This document shows positions 38,081 through 47,257 of a stretch of 64,000 nucleotides of DNA, in pieces. Source of the DNA: Cupriavidus metallidurans CH34 (GTDB lineage: Bacteria > Pseudomonadota > Gammaproteobacteria > Burkholderiales > Burkholderiaceae). The stretch's first letter is position 1. The number at the start of each line of letters is the position of its first letter. The position numbers were made by a program, and so were the translations under genes. Location: NCBI RefSeq assembly GCF_000196015.1, contig NC_007973.1, positions 2,108,001 through 2,172,000 on the forward strand. Direction: 5' to 3'. The notes under the pieces were generated by a model, which did no database searches, was not told where the DNA came from, and saw only the letters and a list, made by a program, of their open reading frames with translations.

Positions 38081-39775
38081 ATGCCGCTGCCTACCATGCC
38101 CGCCAAGCCTGCCCAACTGCTGGACCCGAGCGAGTTCGCCCCGGTCACACTGCCCAAGGCCAAAGTCGCGCAGGGTAAGAAACCTGTGCCGGCCCTCGAG
38201 CGTGTGGCATTGCTCGAGACCGGCGACACCAATGCGCCTGCCACCGCGCGCGCTGGCAGCACCACCCGGGCCAAGACCACCGAAGCCCCGGCATCGACCA
38301 AGGCTCCGTCCGCGACGCCAGCCGTCAGCCTGGTGCAGCCCGGCGCCAGCCCCACGCGCCGCGCGCGCAAGGCCACCGGCCCGAGCAAGCTGTTCGTCCT
38401 CGACACCAACGTGCTGATGCACGATCCGTCGTCGCTGTTCCGCTTCGAAGAGCATGACATCTATCTGCCGATGATGACGCTCGAGGAACTGGACAACCAC
38501 AAGAAAGGCATGAGCGAAGTCGCGCGTAACGCGCGCACGGTCAGCCGGACGTTGGACCAGCTCGTGGGAGGTACCGACGGCGTGCTCGACGAAGGGCTGC
38601 CGCTGGCCAAGCTCGGCAATCGCGATGCCCAGGGCAAGCTGTTCTTCCAGACGCGCCTGAACGACATCAAGCTGCCGGAAGGCCTGCCGCAAGGCAAGGC
38701 GGACAACCAGATCCTTGCGGTGGTGAGCGCCCTGCAGCAGCAGTACCCGGACCGCCAGGTCGTGCTGGTGTCGAAAGACATCAACATGCGCATCAAGGCG
38801 CGCGCCCTGGGCCTGCCCGCCGAGGACTACTTCAACGACCAGGTCCTGGAAGACAAGGACCTGCTCTACTCGGGCGTGCTTCAGCTGCCCAACGATTTCT
38901 GGGCCAAGCACGGCAAAGGCGTGGAAAGCTGGCAGGATCCGAAGTCCGGCACGATGTTCTATCGCCTGACCGGGCCGCTGGTGCCGTCGTTCCTGGTCAA
39001 CCAGTTCGTCTACCTGGAGCCGATGGACGGCAGCCTGCCGCTCTATGCGCAGGTCAAGGAAATCAACGGCAAGACCGCCCTGCTGCAGACGCTGAAGGAC
39101 TACACCCACAACAAGAACAATGTGTGGAGCGTGGTAGCCCGCAATCGCGAGCAGAACTTCGCGCTGAACCTGCTGATGAGCGCGGACGTGGACTTCGTCA
39201 CGCTGCTCGGCCAGGCTGGCACCGGCAAGACGCTGCTGGCGCTTGCAGCCGGCCTCGAGCAGGTGCTGGACCAGAAACTCTACAACGAGATCATCGTCAC
39301 GCGCGCCACCGTGCCCGTGGGCGAGGATATCGGATTCCTGCCCGGTACCGAGGAAGAGAAGATGCAGCCCTGGATGGGCGCGTTCGACGACAACCTCGAG
39401 GTACTGCAGAAGAGCGACGACAGCGCAGGCGAGTGGGGCCGTGCCGCCACGCAGGAGTTGATCCGTTCGCGCATCAAGGTCAAGAGCATGAACTTCATGC
39501 GCGGCCGCACCTTCGTGAACAAGTTCGTGATCATCGATGAGGCGCAGAACCTGACACCGAAGCAGATGAAAACATTGGTCACGCGGGCGGGCCCTGGCAC
39601 GAAGATCGTCTGTCTGGGCAATATCGCGCAGATCGACACGCCTTACCTGACCGAAGGTTCGTCCGGCCTGACGTACGTGGTGGACCGCTTCAAGGGCTGG
39701 AGCCACAGCGGTCATGTGACGCTGGCACGCGGGGAACGCTCGCGCCTGGCCGACCACGCCGCTGACGTACTGTAG
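38081..39775 (+). CDS. PIN-PhoH fusion ATPase (PhoH2-type)
   Basis: A 564-residue protein. After an Ala/Pro/Thr-rich tail (about residues 1-100) comes a PIN nuclease domain (LFVLDTNVLMHDPSSLFRF; later acidic residues in ADNQILAVV and VSKDINMRIK), then a PhoH RNA helicase-like ATPase with Walker A GQAGTGKTLLALA, IIVTRATVPVGEDIGFLPG and Walker B FVIIDEAQNLTP. PhoH2 proteins unwind and cut RNA in known examples. AAGGA before ATG 38081 fixes the start over an upstream in-frame ATG. Catalytic residues look complete. Confidence 0.92.
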   Translation: MPLPTMPAKPAQLLDPSEFAPVTLPKAKVAQGKKPVPALERVALLETGDTNAPATARAGSTTRAKTTEAPASTKAPSATPAVSLVQPGASPTRRARKATGPSKLFVLDTNVLMHDPSSLFRFEEHDIYLPMMTLEELDNHKKGMSEVARNARTVSRTLDQLVGGTDGVLDEGLPLAKLGNRDAQGKLFFQTRLNDIKLPEGLPQGKADNQILAVVSALQQQYPDRQVVLVSKDINMRIKARALGLPAEDYFNDQVLEDKDLLYSGVLQLPNDFWAKHGKGVESWQDPKSGTMFYRLTGPLVPSFLVNQFVYLEPMDGSLPLYAQVKEINGKTALLQTLKDYTHNKNNVWSVVARNREQNFALNLLMSADVDFVTLLGQAGTGKTLLALAAGLEQVLDQKLYNEIIVTRATVPVGEDIGFLPGTEEEKMQPWMGAFDDNLEVLQKSDDSAGEWGRAATQELIRSRIKVKSMNFMRGRTFVNKFVIIDEAQNLTPKQMKTLVTRAGPGTKIVCLGNIAQIDTPYLTEGSSGLTYVVDRFKGWSHSGHVTLARGERSRLADHAADVL

Positions 39776-39936
39776 GATCGGAGCTTGCAACGCCGAGTCC
39801 GCGGCTCTGGCCATCCAGACCGCGGGCGGCACGCTGCCGGGCGTGGCAACGAAAAAGGCGTCGGTGTCTTGCTGACAGCCAGGACCACATGGCCCGGTTA
39901 TGATTTCCGGGTACGCATGTCAATACGGAGGCGTCG

Positions 39937-40413
39937 ATGGACAAGCAGGAAGCGTTCAATCGGTATCTCTCGAACAGCAGAACGCTGTTCTCGCGAACTG
40001 CCCGCGTAACGCGGCGCAGGCGCGTTATCGCTGCAACGCTGGTGGGCATGGCCGTGACGATTGGGGCCGCACTGTGCCCCGCATTTGCGGCCGACGAGAT
40101 GGTGATTCGCACCATGGGCCCCGTCAGCTACGTCTGTGGCGGCATTGCCGCGGATGAACGCGCGAAACTGGCGGCTCAGGAAAAGAACTTCAACATGAGT
40201 ATCCTGTTCACCCAGGGTGATGGCGAATACCTGTCCGACGTTGACGTAAAGATGACATTGGAAGGCCAGCCCGTGGCCAATTTCAAGGCCGGCGGCCCTC
40301 GCTGCCTCATACGTGCGCCCGAAGGCAGCTACAATATCGAGGCCAGTTACAAGGGTCAGACAAAGTCCATCAAGATCACCACCGGCACGCGTAACGCGCA
40401 AATGCGCTGGTAG
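39937..40413 (+). CDS. Secreted hypothetical protein
   Basis: A 158-residue protein whose arginine-rich beginning is followed by a signal-like hydrophobic segment (VIAATLVGMAVTIGAALCPA), probably cleaved after AFAA. The mature part (about 105 residues) has two cysteines (YVCGG and RCLIRAPEG) that could form a disulfide and a beta-rich pattern resembling transthyretin/carboxypeptidase-regulatory domains. GGAG precedes ATG 39937. Function unknown; it is followed by a secreted peptidase on the same strand. Confidence 0.7.
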   Translation: MDKQEAFNRYLSNSRTLFSRTARVTRRRRVIAATLVGMAVTIGAALCPAFAADEMVIRTMGPVSYVCGGIAADERAKLAAQEKNFNMSILFTQGDGEYLSDVDVKMTLEGQPVANFKAGGPRCLIRAPEGSYNIEASYKGQTKSIKITTGTRNAQMRW

Positions 40414-40461
40414 GCAATCGTGGGAATGGACGCATGACCCGGCAACCGAATCAGAAGAAGG

Positions 40462-41100
40462 ATGCCGCAGCGCCCGTTTCACTCACCCTCTCGCCGGCTT
40501 TCACTATCCGCACTGTGCGCAGCGGCACTACTGCTCGCCGCCTGCGCCGGCGGGCCGCCCGCACGTCAGGGCGCGTCGCTGCCCCGCACACCGGGCAAGC
40601 CAATCGTCGATCCCAGCGCCGGACTCGAGGAAGTCTCGATCCAGGCAATGTCCCTCGTCGGCACACCATACCGCTACGGCGGAAACACGCCTGACTCCGG
40701 ATTCGATTGCAGCGGCCTGGTCCGTTACGTGGTCCAGCGCGCCGCCAGCGTCAACCTGCCACGCACCACCGAGCAAATGGGACAGCGTGGCACGGCACTC
40801 GATCGGCGCGATGTCGCATCGGGCGATCTTGTCTTTTTCAACACCACGGGACGCGCCAACTCCCATGTCGGCATCTATGTCGGACAGAATCGCTTTGTCC
40901 ACGCCCCAGCCACCGGTGGCACCGTCCGGCTGGAAGACATGACCAAGTCGTACTGGGCGTCGCGCTACAACGGCGCGCGGCGCGTCGTGGCCGCCGGCAG
41001 CCTCGATATGACCCCGGTTCCCAGCCCAGTTCCGTCAGCCCCAATCACCCCACCCGCCCCGGACGACGACGATCCGATCGCCGCATTCGCGAACCGGTAA
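40462..41100 (+). CDS. NlpC/P60 (C40) cell-wall endopeptidase lipoprotein
   Basis: A 212-residue predicted lipoprotein (LCAAALLLAACAGG, lipobox LAAC) with a C40 peptidase domain. Catalytic cysteine is in SGFDCSGLVRYV, catalytic histidine in NSHVGIYVG, and the third polar residue is H in FVHAPATGG. Such enzymes cut peptidoglycan stem peptides. The tail is Pro/Asp rich. A purine-rich stretch lies directly against ATG 40462, closer than usual, so the exact start may differ. Confidence 0.88.
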   Translation: MPQRPFHSPSRRLSLSALCAAALLLAACAGGPPARQGASLPRTPGKPIVDPSAGLEEVSIQAMSLVGTPYRYGGNTPDSGFDCSGLVRYVVQRAASVNLPRTTEQMGQRGTALDRRDVASGDLVFFNTTGRANSHVGIYVGQNRFVHAPATGGTVRLEDMTKSYWASRYNGARRVVAAGSLDMTPVPSPVPSAPITPPAPDDDDPIAAFANR

Positions 41101-41105
41101 ACGAA

Positions 41106-41131
41106 CAAGCCAGGCACGAAGCCTGGCTTGT
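41106..41131. terminator. Bidirectional hairpin between convergent genes
   Basis: ACAAGCCAGGC and GCCTGGCTTGT form an 11-bp perfect stem with loop ACGAA, between the C40 peptidase and pit genes. Suitable to end transcription from both sides, although the T-run is short. Confidence 0.6.
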
Positions 41132-41160
41132 CATTGGGATTCCGCTCGCGCTTGCCAGCG

Positions 41161-42171
41161 TTACAGAATCTGCTTACCGATCCACCAGGCAATGGCGGAC
41201 ATAAATGCCGAGGCCGGAATCGTCAGGACCCAGGCCCACACGATGTTGCCCGCCACGCCCCAGCGCACGGCCGACATCTTCTGAGCCGAGCCAACGCCGA
41301 CGATCGCACCGGTGATCGTATGTGTGGTCGACACCGGCACACCCAGCGCGGAAGCAATGAACAGCGTGATCGCACCGCCTGTCTCCGCACAGAAGCCACC
41401 CACGGGCTTCAGCTTGGTGATCTTCTGACCCATCGTGCGCACAATCCGCCAACCGCCGAACAGCGTGCCCATGCCGATGGCCAGGTAGCAGCTCACAATC
41501 ACCCACATCGGCGGCGCGGCACCACCCACTGCGACATGACCGCTGGCAATCAACAGCATCCAGATAATGCCGATGGTCTTCTGCGCGTCATTACCGCCAT
41601 GACCCAGGCTGTAGAGCGACGCCGACACCAGTTGCAGGCGACGGAACCAGCGATCCACGCGCGACGGCGGCGTGCGGAAGAACGTCCAGCCGACGATCAC
41701 CATCATGATCGAACCCAGGATGAAGCCGAGCAGCGGCGAGATCAGGATAAACGCGACGGTCTTGAGCAGGCCGTTGCCGACCAGGGCGCCCGTGCCTGCC
41801 TTGGCCACCGCGGCACCCACCAGCCCGCCGATCAGCGCGTGCGAGGACGACGAAGGGATGCCATACAGCCAGGTAATCACGTTCCAGGCAATCGCCCCAA
41901 CCAAGGCACCGAAAATCACGTAATGATCGACGATGTTGACGTCGATGGTTCCGGTACCGACAGTGGCTGCCACCTTGAGGTGGAAAATAAAGATGGCGAT
42001 CACGTTGCACATGGCCGCCATGGCCACGGCATGGTGCGGCTTGAGCACGCCCGTGGAAACCACCGTGGCGATCGAGTTGGCCGCGTCGTGGAAGCCGTTC
42101 ATGAAGTCGAACAGCAGCGCAAGCGCGACCAACAGGCCGATCACCCACAAGCTCATTTGAACAGTATGCAT
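41161..42171 (-). CDS. Low-affinity inorganic phosphate transporter, Pit family
   Basis: A 336-residue membrane protein, about ten helices, of the PitA/PiT family, which carries metal-phosphate with protons. The duplicated signature is visible in GFHDAANSIATVVSTGVL and, later, GGNDAQKTIGIIWMLL; GIPSSSSHALIGGLVGA and VPVSTTHTITGAIVG match the repeated substrate-site motif. It follows the DUF47 gene by 13 bases, the widespread accessory/transporter arrangement. Confidence 0.94.
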   Translation of the reverse strand: MHTVQMSLWVIGLLVALALLFDFMNGFHDAANSIATVVSTGVLKPHHAVAMAAMCNVIAIFIFHLKVAATVGTGTIDVNIVDHYVIFGALVGAIAWNVITWLYGIPSSSSHALIGGLVGAAVAKAGTGALVGNGLLKTVAFILISPLLGFILGSIMMVIVGWTFFRTPPSRVDRWFRRLQLVSASLYSLGHGGNDAQKTIGIIWMLLIASGHVAVGGAAPPMWVIVSCYLAIGMGTLFGGWRIVRTMGQKITKLKPVGGFCAETGGAITLFIASALGVPVSTTHTITGAIVGVGSAQKMSAVRWGVAGNIVWAWVLTIPASAFMSAIAWWIGKQIL

Positions 42172-42184
42172 GCGAGTACGCGCC

Positions 42185-42811
42185 TCAGGCGTTTTCCAGG
42201 ACGATGCCTTCGATGATGTTGGCCACGTCCTCGCACTTGTCGGTAATGGACTCGAGCTGTTCGTAGATCGCCTTCAGCTTGATCAGACGCTTGACGTCGG
42301 TTTCCTCGCGGAACAGCTTCGACATCGCCGAGCGCATCACACGATCGGCCTCGGATTCGAGCTGGTCGATCTGCTGCGTGGTCTTCAGGATCGCACTGGC
42401 GTTGCCCATGTCTTCGAGCAGCGCAACGGCAATCTTCACCTGATCGCAGCACTGCACGCAGATCGCCGCCAGACGACGGGCCTCGTCGGTCAGGCTCGTC
42501 ACGTCGTACAGCGAAATCGTCTCGGCAACATCCTCCATCAGGTCCAGGATGTCATCCATGGTCGTGATGAGCTTGTGAATCTCGTCGCGGTCCAGCGGGG
42601 TGATGAACGTCTTGTGCAGCAGGTCGATCGTGTCATGCGTGACGCGGTCCGCCTTCTTTTCGGTGGCCTGCACGCGCCGGGCATGGGCTTCGGCGTTGGG
42701 CAGATCGTTGACCAGCGCCTCCAGCTCATGGGCTGCAGTCACCGCGCAATCGGCGTGCTGGTTGAAATATTCGAAGAACTTGCCCTCGGTGGGCATGAAT
42801 CGACCGAACAT
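42185..42811 (-). CDS. DUF47 (PhoU-like) phosphate-transport accessory protein
   Basis: A 208-residue all-helical protein related to PhoU. It contains the family's repeated acidic/His-containing motifs (EALVNDLPNAEAHARRVQAT, EKKADRVTHDTIDLLHKTF, TTMDDILDLMEDVAETI). DUF47 genes typically sit directly upstream of pit and modulate that transporter; this one does, 13 bases away. A GC-rich hairpin (42881-42908) lies between it and dnaB and may end dnaB transcription. Confidence 0.9.
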   Translation of the reverse strand: MFGRFMPTEGKFFEYFNQHADCAVTAAHELEALVNDLPNAEAHARRVQATEKKADRVTHDTIDLLHKTFITPLDRDEIHKLITTMDDILDLMEDVAETISLYDVTSLTDEARRLAAICVQCCDQVKIAVALLEDMGNASAILKTTQQIDQLESEADRVMRSAMSKLFREETDVKRLIKLKAIYEQLESITDKCEDVANIIEGIVLENA

Positions 42812-42961
42812 GAAATGTCCTTGTGGCGCGCCTCAGGGCCGCGCTTGGTTGTTTTGCAAATGGGATGCAGGGCAAATTGCATGACAGCCGCGCGAGGGCG
42901 GCTGTCATCAAAGCGCAATATTTTACAGGTATGCGTCGCCCTGCGGGGTAATCACGGCGAA

Positions 42962-44353
42962 TCAGGTGTCGTTGTCGAAGAACGCCGGACCACCGCTAAA
43001 ATTGTCAAATTTCGTGAATTGACCTAGGAACGTGAGCCTAACGGTACCGATTGGACCGTTACGCTGCTTGCCGATGATGATCTCGGCCGTGCCCTTGTCT
43101 TGCGAATCCGGGTTGTAAACTTCGTCGCGATAGATGAACAGAATCACGTCGGCATCCTGTTCGATAGCGCCCGACTCTCGCAAGTCGGACATCACGGGGC
43201 GCTTGTTCGGGCGCTGTTCCAGACTGCGGTTCAGCTGCGACAAGGCAATGACCGGGCAGTTGAGCTCCTTGGCCAACCCCTTCAGCGAACGCGAGATTTC
43301 CGAGATCTCGGTGGCACGGTTCTCGCCGCTACCCGAACCCGACATCAGTTGGAGGTAATCGATGATGATCAGGCCAAGCTGCCCACATTGCCGCGCCAGA
43401 CGGCGGGAACGGGCACGCAACTCCATGGGATTCAACGCCGGCGTCTCATCGATGAACAACTGCGCGTCGTTCATGCGCTGAATCGAGTGCGTCAAGCGCG
43501 GCCAGTCCTCGTCGAGCAGTCGACCGGTACGCAGGCGATGCTGATCGAGGCGCCCCACCGAACCCAGCATACGCATGGCCAGCTGGACGCCCGCCATTTC
43601 CATCGAGAAGACCGCTACAGGCAGCCCCTGCTCGACAGCCACGTGTTCGCCAATGTTCAGTGAGAATGCCGTCTTACCCATCGAGGGGCGCCCTGCCACG
43701 ATGATGAGATCCCCCGCCTGCATACCACTGGTCATGCGGTCGAGGTCGATGAAACCGGTGGGTACGCCGGTCACATCGGTGGTGGAGTCACGGTGGTAAA
43801 GCTCGTCGATCCGCTCGACCACCTGCGTCAGCAGCGGCTGGATTTCCTGGAAGCCCTTCTGGCCACGCGCGCCCTCTTCGGCAATGGCGAATACTTTCGA
43901 CTCGGCTTCGTCGAGCAGCTCGCGCACCTCACGCCCCTTGGGCGCGAAGGCCGCCGACGCAATGTCATCGGCGACGGTCACGAGCTTGCGCAGCACCGCA
44001 CGTTCGCGCACGATTTCCGCGTAACGACGGATATTGGCCGCACTCGGCGTGTTTTGGGCCAGCGAGTTCAGGTAGGCCAGCCCTCCGACCTCCTCGGCCT
44101 TGCCAGCTCCCTGGAGCATCTCGAAGACAGTGATCACGTCGGCCGGCTTGGTCGCCGAAATCAGACGGGCAATGCTCTGAAAGATCAGCCGATGGTCGAA
44201 ACGATAGAAATCCGCCTCAGAAATGAAGTCGGCAATCCGGTCCCAGGCGGCGTTATCCAGCAGCAACCCGCCAAGTACCGATTGCTCGGCCTCGATGGAA
44301 TGCGGTGGAACCTTGAGACTGTCTAGTTGGGGATCTGCGGCGGGCGCGTTCAT
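42962..44353 (-). CDS. dnaB: Replicative DNA helicase DnaB
   Basis: A 463-residue hexameric helicase. The N-terminal DnaB domain begins with PHSIEAEQSVLGGLLLDN; the RecA-like motor has Walker A AGRPSMGKTAFS and the block LIIIDYLQLMSG; the arginine finger region is DLRESGAIEQDAD. ATG 44353 is chosen over a TTG three codons earlier. A TATAAT box ends about nine bases before the ATG, so transcription may begin at the start codon. It lies downstream of the rpsF-priB-rpsR-rplI operon but after that operon's terminator. Confidence 0.96.
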   Translation of the reverse strand: MNAPAADPQLDSLKVPPHSIEAEQSVLGGLLLDNAAWDRIADFISEADFYRFDHRLIFQSIARLISATKPADVITVFEMLQGAGKAEEVGGLAYLNSLAQNTPSAANIRRYAEIVRERAVLRKLVTVADDIASAAFAPKGREVRELLDEAESKVFAIAEEGARGQKGFQEIQPLLTQVVERIDELYHRDSTTDVTGVPTGFIDLDRMTSGMQAGDLIIVAGRPSMGKTAFSLNIGEHVAVEQGLPVAVFSMEMAGVQLAMRMLGSVGRLDQHRLRTGRLLDEDWPRLTHSIQRMNDAQLFIDETPALNPMELRARSRRLARQCGQLGLIIIDYLQLMSGSGSGENRATEISEISRSLKGLAKELNCPVIALSQLNRSLEQRPNKRPVMSDLRESGAIEQDADVILFIYRDEVYNPDSQDKGTAEIIIGKQRNGPIGTVRLTFLGQFTKFDNFSGGPAFFDNDT

Positions 44354-44361
44354 GGGGGGCA

Positions 44362-44367
44362 ATTATA
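44362..44367 (-). promoter_or_regulatory. dnaB -10 box
   Basis: TATAAT on the minus strand, a perfect consensus -10 element, with a weak -35 (TTTGCG, 16-base spacing). The predicted start of transcription falls at or a base or two from ATG 44353, and no Shine-Dalgarno sequence fits between. Confidence 0.5.
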
Positions 44368-44390
44368 GCGGCGCTGAAGGCCGCGCAAAC

Positions 44391-44419
44391 AAAAAAGGCA
44401 GGAGCGCGGCTCCTGCCTT
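44391..44419 (-). terminator. Terminator of the rpsF-priB-rpsR-rplI operon
   Basis: On the minus strand AGGCAGGAGC/GCTCCTGCCT forms a 10-bp stem followed by a T-rich tail, 55 bases after the rplI stop codon. Confidence 0.88.
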
Positions 44420-44473
44420 TCTGTGCATCGCGTACGCCAAACCGAACTGGCGCACTGCTTCGCGGGGTACGGC

Positions 44474-44926
44474 TTAGACGTGCTCGCCCAGAACGGCCAC
44501 GGTCACATCTACCACCACGTCGGTGTGCAGAGCAACGCTGACCGGGTGGTCGCCAACAACCTTCAGCGGGCCGGACGGCATGCGAACCTGAGCCTTCTCC
44601 AGCTTGAAGCCTTGGCCAGCCAGGGCTTCAGCGATGTCAGCGTTGGTCACCGAACCGAACAGACGGCCGTCCACACCCGACTTCTGGGTGATCTGGACGG
44701 TCAGGCCATTCAGCTTCTCGCCTTCGGCTTGAGCGGCAGCCAGCTTTTCGGCGGCAACCTTTTCCAGCTCGGCGCGCTTCACCTCGAATTCGGCGATGGC
44801 GCTTTGCGTCGCGCGGCGTGCGCGCTTGGTCGGGATCAGGAAGTTACGAGCGTAACCGTCCTTCACGCGAACGATGTCACCCAGGCTACCCAGGTTGATG
44901 ACTTTTTCCAGCAGAATGACTTGCAT
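44474..44926 (-). CDS. rplI: Ribosomal protein bL9
   Basis: A 150-residue large-subunit protein. The N-terminal RNA-binding domain has the signature [20 protein letters not shown]; a long connecting helix (about 40-75) leads to the C-terminal domain. It is the last gene of rpsF-priB-rpsR-rplI, 30 bases after rpsR. Confidence 0.97.
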   Translation of the reverse strand: MQVILLEKVINLGSLGDIVRVKDGYARNFLIPTKRARRATQSAIAEFEVKRAELEKVAAEKLAAAQAEGEKLNGLTVQITQKSGVDGRLFGSVTNADIAEALAGQGFKLEKAQVRMPSGPLKVVGDHPVSVALHTDVVVDVTVAVLGEHV

Positions 44927-44956
44927 CGTGTATTTCTCCTTGCGGTCCTGGGACTA

Positions 44957-45235
44957 TCAGTTCTTGTGCAGGTCGGTGTACGGCATCAGCGCCAGGAAGC
45001 GAGCGCGCTTGATGGCCGTATCCAGCTGACGCTGATAGTGAGCCTTGGTACCGGTCAGGCGAGCCGGCGTGATCTTGCCGTTGTCGCCGATGAAGTCCTT
45101 CAGCGTGTCCAGATCCTTGTAGTCGATCTGTTCGACGCCTGCCACGGTGAAGCGGCAGAAGCGCTTGCGCTTGAACAGCGGGTTCTGTTGCTGAAAGCGC
45201 TTCTTGTTCTTGTTGTCACGTTTGACGAATGCCAT
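44957..45235 (-). CDS. rpsR: Ribosomal protein bS18
   Basis: A 92-residue small-subunit protein with the S18 signature [20 protein letters not shown] and [20 protein letters not shown]. The basic, lysine- and glutamine-rich N-terminus is longer than in E. coli (75 residues). It follows priB by three bases and assembles next to bS6, encoded upstream. Confidence 0.97.
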
Positions 45236-45238
45236 GAT

Positions 45239-45538
45239 TCAATCCTTTTCGAATGCTTTACATCGAGTGATGTGAAAGACCAGTGTCCTGCTGTTGCGGT
45301 GCTTGCGGGCCAGAAAGCCTTCGCAATCGAGCAGCGTATCGAGCGGAAACCGCTCAAGCTGCTGGCCAACGGCGCCAATGCCCATGGCCACGATTGCGAA
45401 CTCCACCTGCCGGGGCGTTTCCGCCTCCAGTGTCTCGCCGGCATGCTGCAGAATGCAGTTGACGACGGGCACTCCAGCCGGCGTATAGCGCAGCGCCTCT
45501 CGCTCGACGAGCGTGGCGGTCAGCCGAAGCTGGTTCAC
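45239..45538 (-). CDS. priB: Primosomal replication protein N (PriB)
   Basis: A 99-residue single-strand DNA-binding OB-fold protein that helps PriA restart stalled forks. The start MNQLRLTATLVEREALRYTP, followed by GVPVVNCILQHAG, and the C-terminal LDTLLDCEGFLARKHRNSR fit the family. Its place between rpsF and rpsR is conserved in beta- and gamma-proteobacteria. Confidence 0.93.
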   Translation of the reverse strand: MNQLRLTATLVEREALRYTPAGVPVVNCILQHAGETLEAETPRQVEFAIVAMGIGAVGQQLERFPLDTLLDCEGFLARKHRNSRTLVFHITRCKAFEKD

Positions 45539-45558
45539 CGCAACAATGCAGTCCGCTC

Positions 45559-45933
45559 TCAGGCGGGCTGGCCTTCCGTGGTCGTTTGCGCGGCCTTGCG
45601 GGCTTCTTCGCGCTGCACTTCCTTCATCATCGGCGAAGGAGCAGTCTCGGCCTTCTTGGTCTGAACGATCAGGTGACGCAGCACAGCGTCGTTGAACTTG
45701 AACGCGTGTTCGAGTTCAGCCAGCGTGTCCTTGCCGCATTCGATGTTCAGGCAAACGTAGTGAGCCTTGGCCAGCTTCTGGATCATGTAGGCCATTTGAC
45801 GACGGCCCCAGTCTTCCACGCGGTGAATCTGGCCGTTTTGCGACGTGACGAGCTGCTTGTAACGCTCGATCATCGCCGGCACTTGTTCGCTCTGGTCCGG
45901 ATGGACGATAAATACGATTTCGTAATGACGCAT
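45559..45933 (-). CDS. rpsF: Ribosomal protein bS6
   Basis: A 124-residue small-subunit protein with [18 protein letters not shown] at the start and the family block [27 protein letters not shown] precedes ATG 45933; a longer in-frame reading is not used. It heads the rpsF-priB-rpsR-rplI operon. Confidence 0.97.
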   Translation of the reverse strand: MRHYEIVFIVHPDQSEQVPAMIERYKQLVTSQNGQIHRVEDWGRRQMAYMIQKLAKAHYVCLNIECGKDTLAELEHAFKFNDAVLRHLIVQTKKAETAPSPMMKEVQREEARKAAQTTTEGQPA

Positions 45934-46050
45934 TGACGCTCCTTTTGGGATGAGCCACCCGGGCGTCACGTCCGGTGCGGCAAGGTTGAGTAGCCCGCGA
46001 GTATAGCCCGGAAAGGGGCCTTCCCGCAAGGATTCGGCACCCGGCCTGTC

Positions 46051-47052
46051 TCAGTACCGCTCGAAGAGCGCCTGAAGCCGGGCCGCATCGCGCCCCAGCG
46101 AAGGGTCGCCGGCCAACGCCAGCAGCAGCAGCACGCGCGCTTTGTAGGGATTGAGGTCGCCCGCCGAGACAAATACGCCACCTGCCGGTCGCGGCGGTGC
46201 GGGGATTGCCACATGACCAGCACCGGTACGCGAGCTTCGAGCCACCGCAACGCCACATGCCGCAGCATCGACCAGCGCGGCCGTCAGCGTTTCGTGCACG
46301 GAACCGTTGCCGGCCGCGGCCACGACAAACCCGAGCACGCCGGCGGCCACCATCGCATCGATACCCACCCTCCCCGGCTGCGCGTAGCTGGCGACGATCT
46401 CCACCAACGGCCATGCAGCGGGCACCGGCAAGCGCGGCGCCTGATCAGGACCCGGGGTGCGCGAGAAATGGACATAGGTGTCCTGCACAAAACCCAGCGG
46501 ACCGGCAACTGGCGAATGGAAAGCATCGACAGCCGACGTATGCGCCTTGACGACATCACGCGCGGCATGAATCTGCTGATTCAGCACCACGAGCGCACCT
46601 TTGCCAACTGCCACCGGGCTTGCCGCCACGCGCACCGCATCGAGCAGGTTCAGCGGCCCGTCAGCGGAAAGCGACGTCGATGGGCGCATGGCCGCCGTCA
46701 TCACGACAGGCAACGGGCAAGCCTGTGTCAGATGCAGGAACATCGCCGTCTCTTCCAGCGTGTCAGTGCCATGTGTGATCACGATCCCGGCGACATCGTC
46801 CTGCGCGGACCAATACCCGATTCGCGCGGCAAGCATCCGCCAGAGATCGAACATCATGTCCTTGCTGTCCACCTGCGCCACCTGCTCCGCCTCGACTCGC
46901 GCCACATCGGCCAGCGCGGGCACTGCCTGTACAAGTTGCGATACGGGCACTGTCGCAGCCTGATAGTGCGCGCTACTGGCAGGATTTGCGGACGAACCGG
47001 CGATGGTGCCACCAGTCGCGAGCACAACGATACGAGGCAGGAGTACGGACAT
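46051..47052 (-). CDS. L-asparaginase (type I/II family)
   Basis: A 333-residue asparaginase/glutaminase-family enzyme releasing ammonia and aspartate from asparagine. The first catalytic threonine is in VLATGGTIAGS and the second in GIVITHGTDTLEETA with the lysine region VVMTAAMRPSTSLSADG. No signal peptide is seen, so a cytoplasmic location is likely. It diverges from lexA. Its product aspartate is the substrate of the aspD-aspT pair 2 kb away, a possible functional link (inference). Confidence 0.9.
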   Translation of the reverse strand: MSVLLPRIVVLATGGTIAGSSANPASSAHYQAATVPVSQLVQAVPALADVARVEAEQVAQVDSKDMMFDLWRMLAARIGYWSAQDDVAGIVITHGTDTLEETAMFLHLTQACPLPVVMTAAMRPSTSLSADGPLNLLDAVRVAASPVAVGKGALVVLNQQIHAARDVVKAHTSAVDAFHSPVAGPLGFVQDTYVHFSRTPGPDQAPRLPVPAAWPLVEIVASYAQPGRVGIDAMVAAGVLGFVVAAAGNGSVHETLTAALVDAAACGVAVARSSRTGAGHVAIPAPPRPAGGVFVSAGDLNPYKARVLLLLALAGDPSLGRDAARLQALFERY

Positions 47053-47196
47053 GGACGGGGTTGACGGAGCTTGTAGGCGGGCCGATTGTAACTGCGCGAA
47101 CGCCTGGCCGAACCCGTGACAAACCCGTGGGCCTCACCCCACAGAACTACTCGTGTTGAGCCGGCTGCGCAAAATGTGCTTGCACTTCACCCGATA

Positions 47197-47232
47197 CTGT
47201 ATAAAATCACAGCATACTGTTTAAACATACAG
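47197..47232 (+). promoter_or_regulatory. Two LexA (SOS) boxes upstream of lexA
   Basis: CTGT-N8-ACAG occurs twice: 47197-47212 (CTGTATAAAATCACAG) and 47217-47232 (CTGTTTAAACATACAG). The centres are 20 bases apart, about two helical turns, so two LexA dimers could bind side by side on one face. They lie 26-60 bases before lexA and explain autoregulation. Confidence 0.92.
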
Positions 47233-47257
47233 TGCTTCGGCACAAGACCTGCGACCC

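Noticed and set aside
37994..39832. 612-codon minus-strand frame opposite the PhoH gene
   Set aside because: Antisense shadow of a conserved PIN-PhoH gene, created by GC3 bias.
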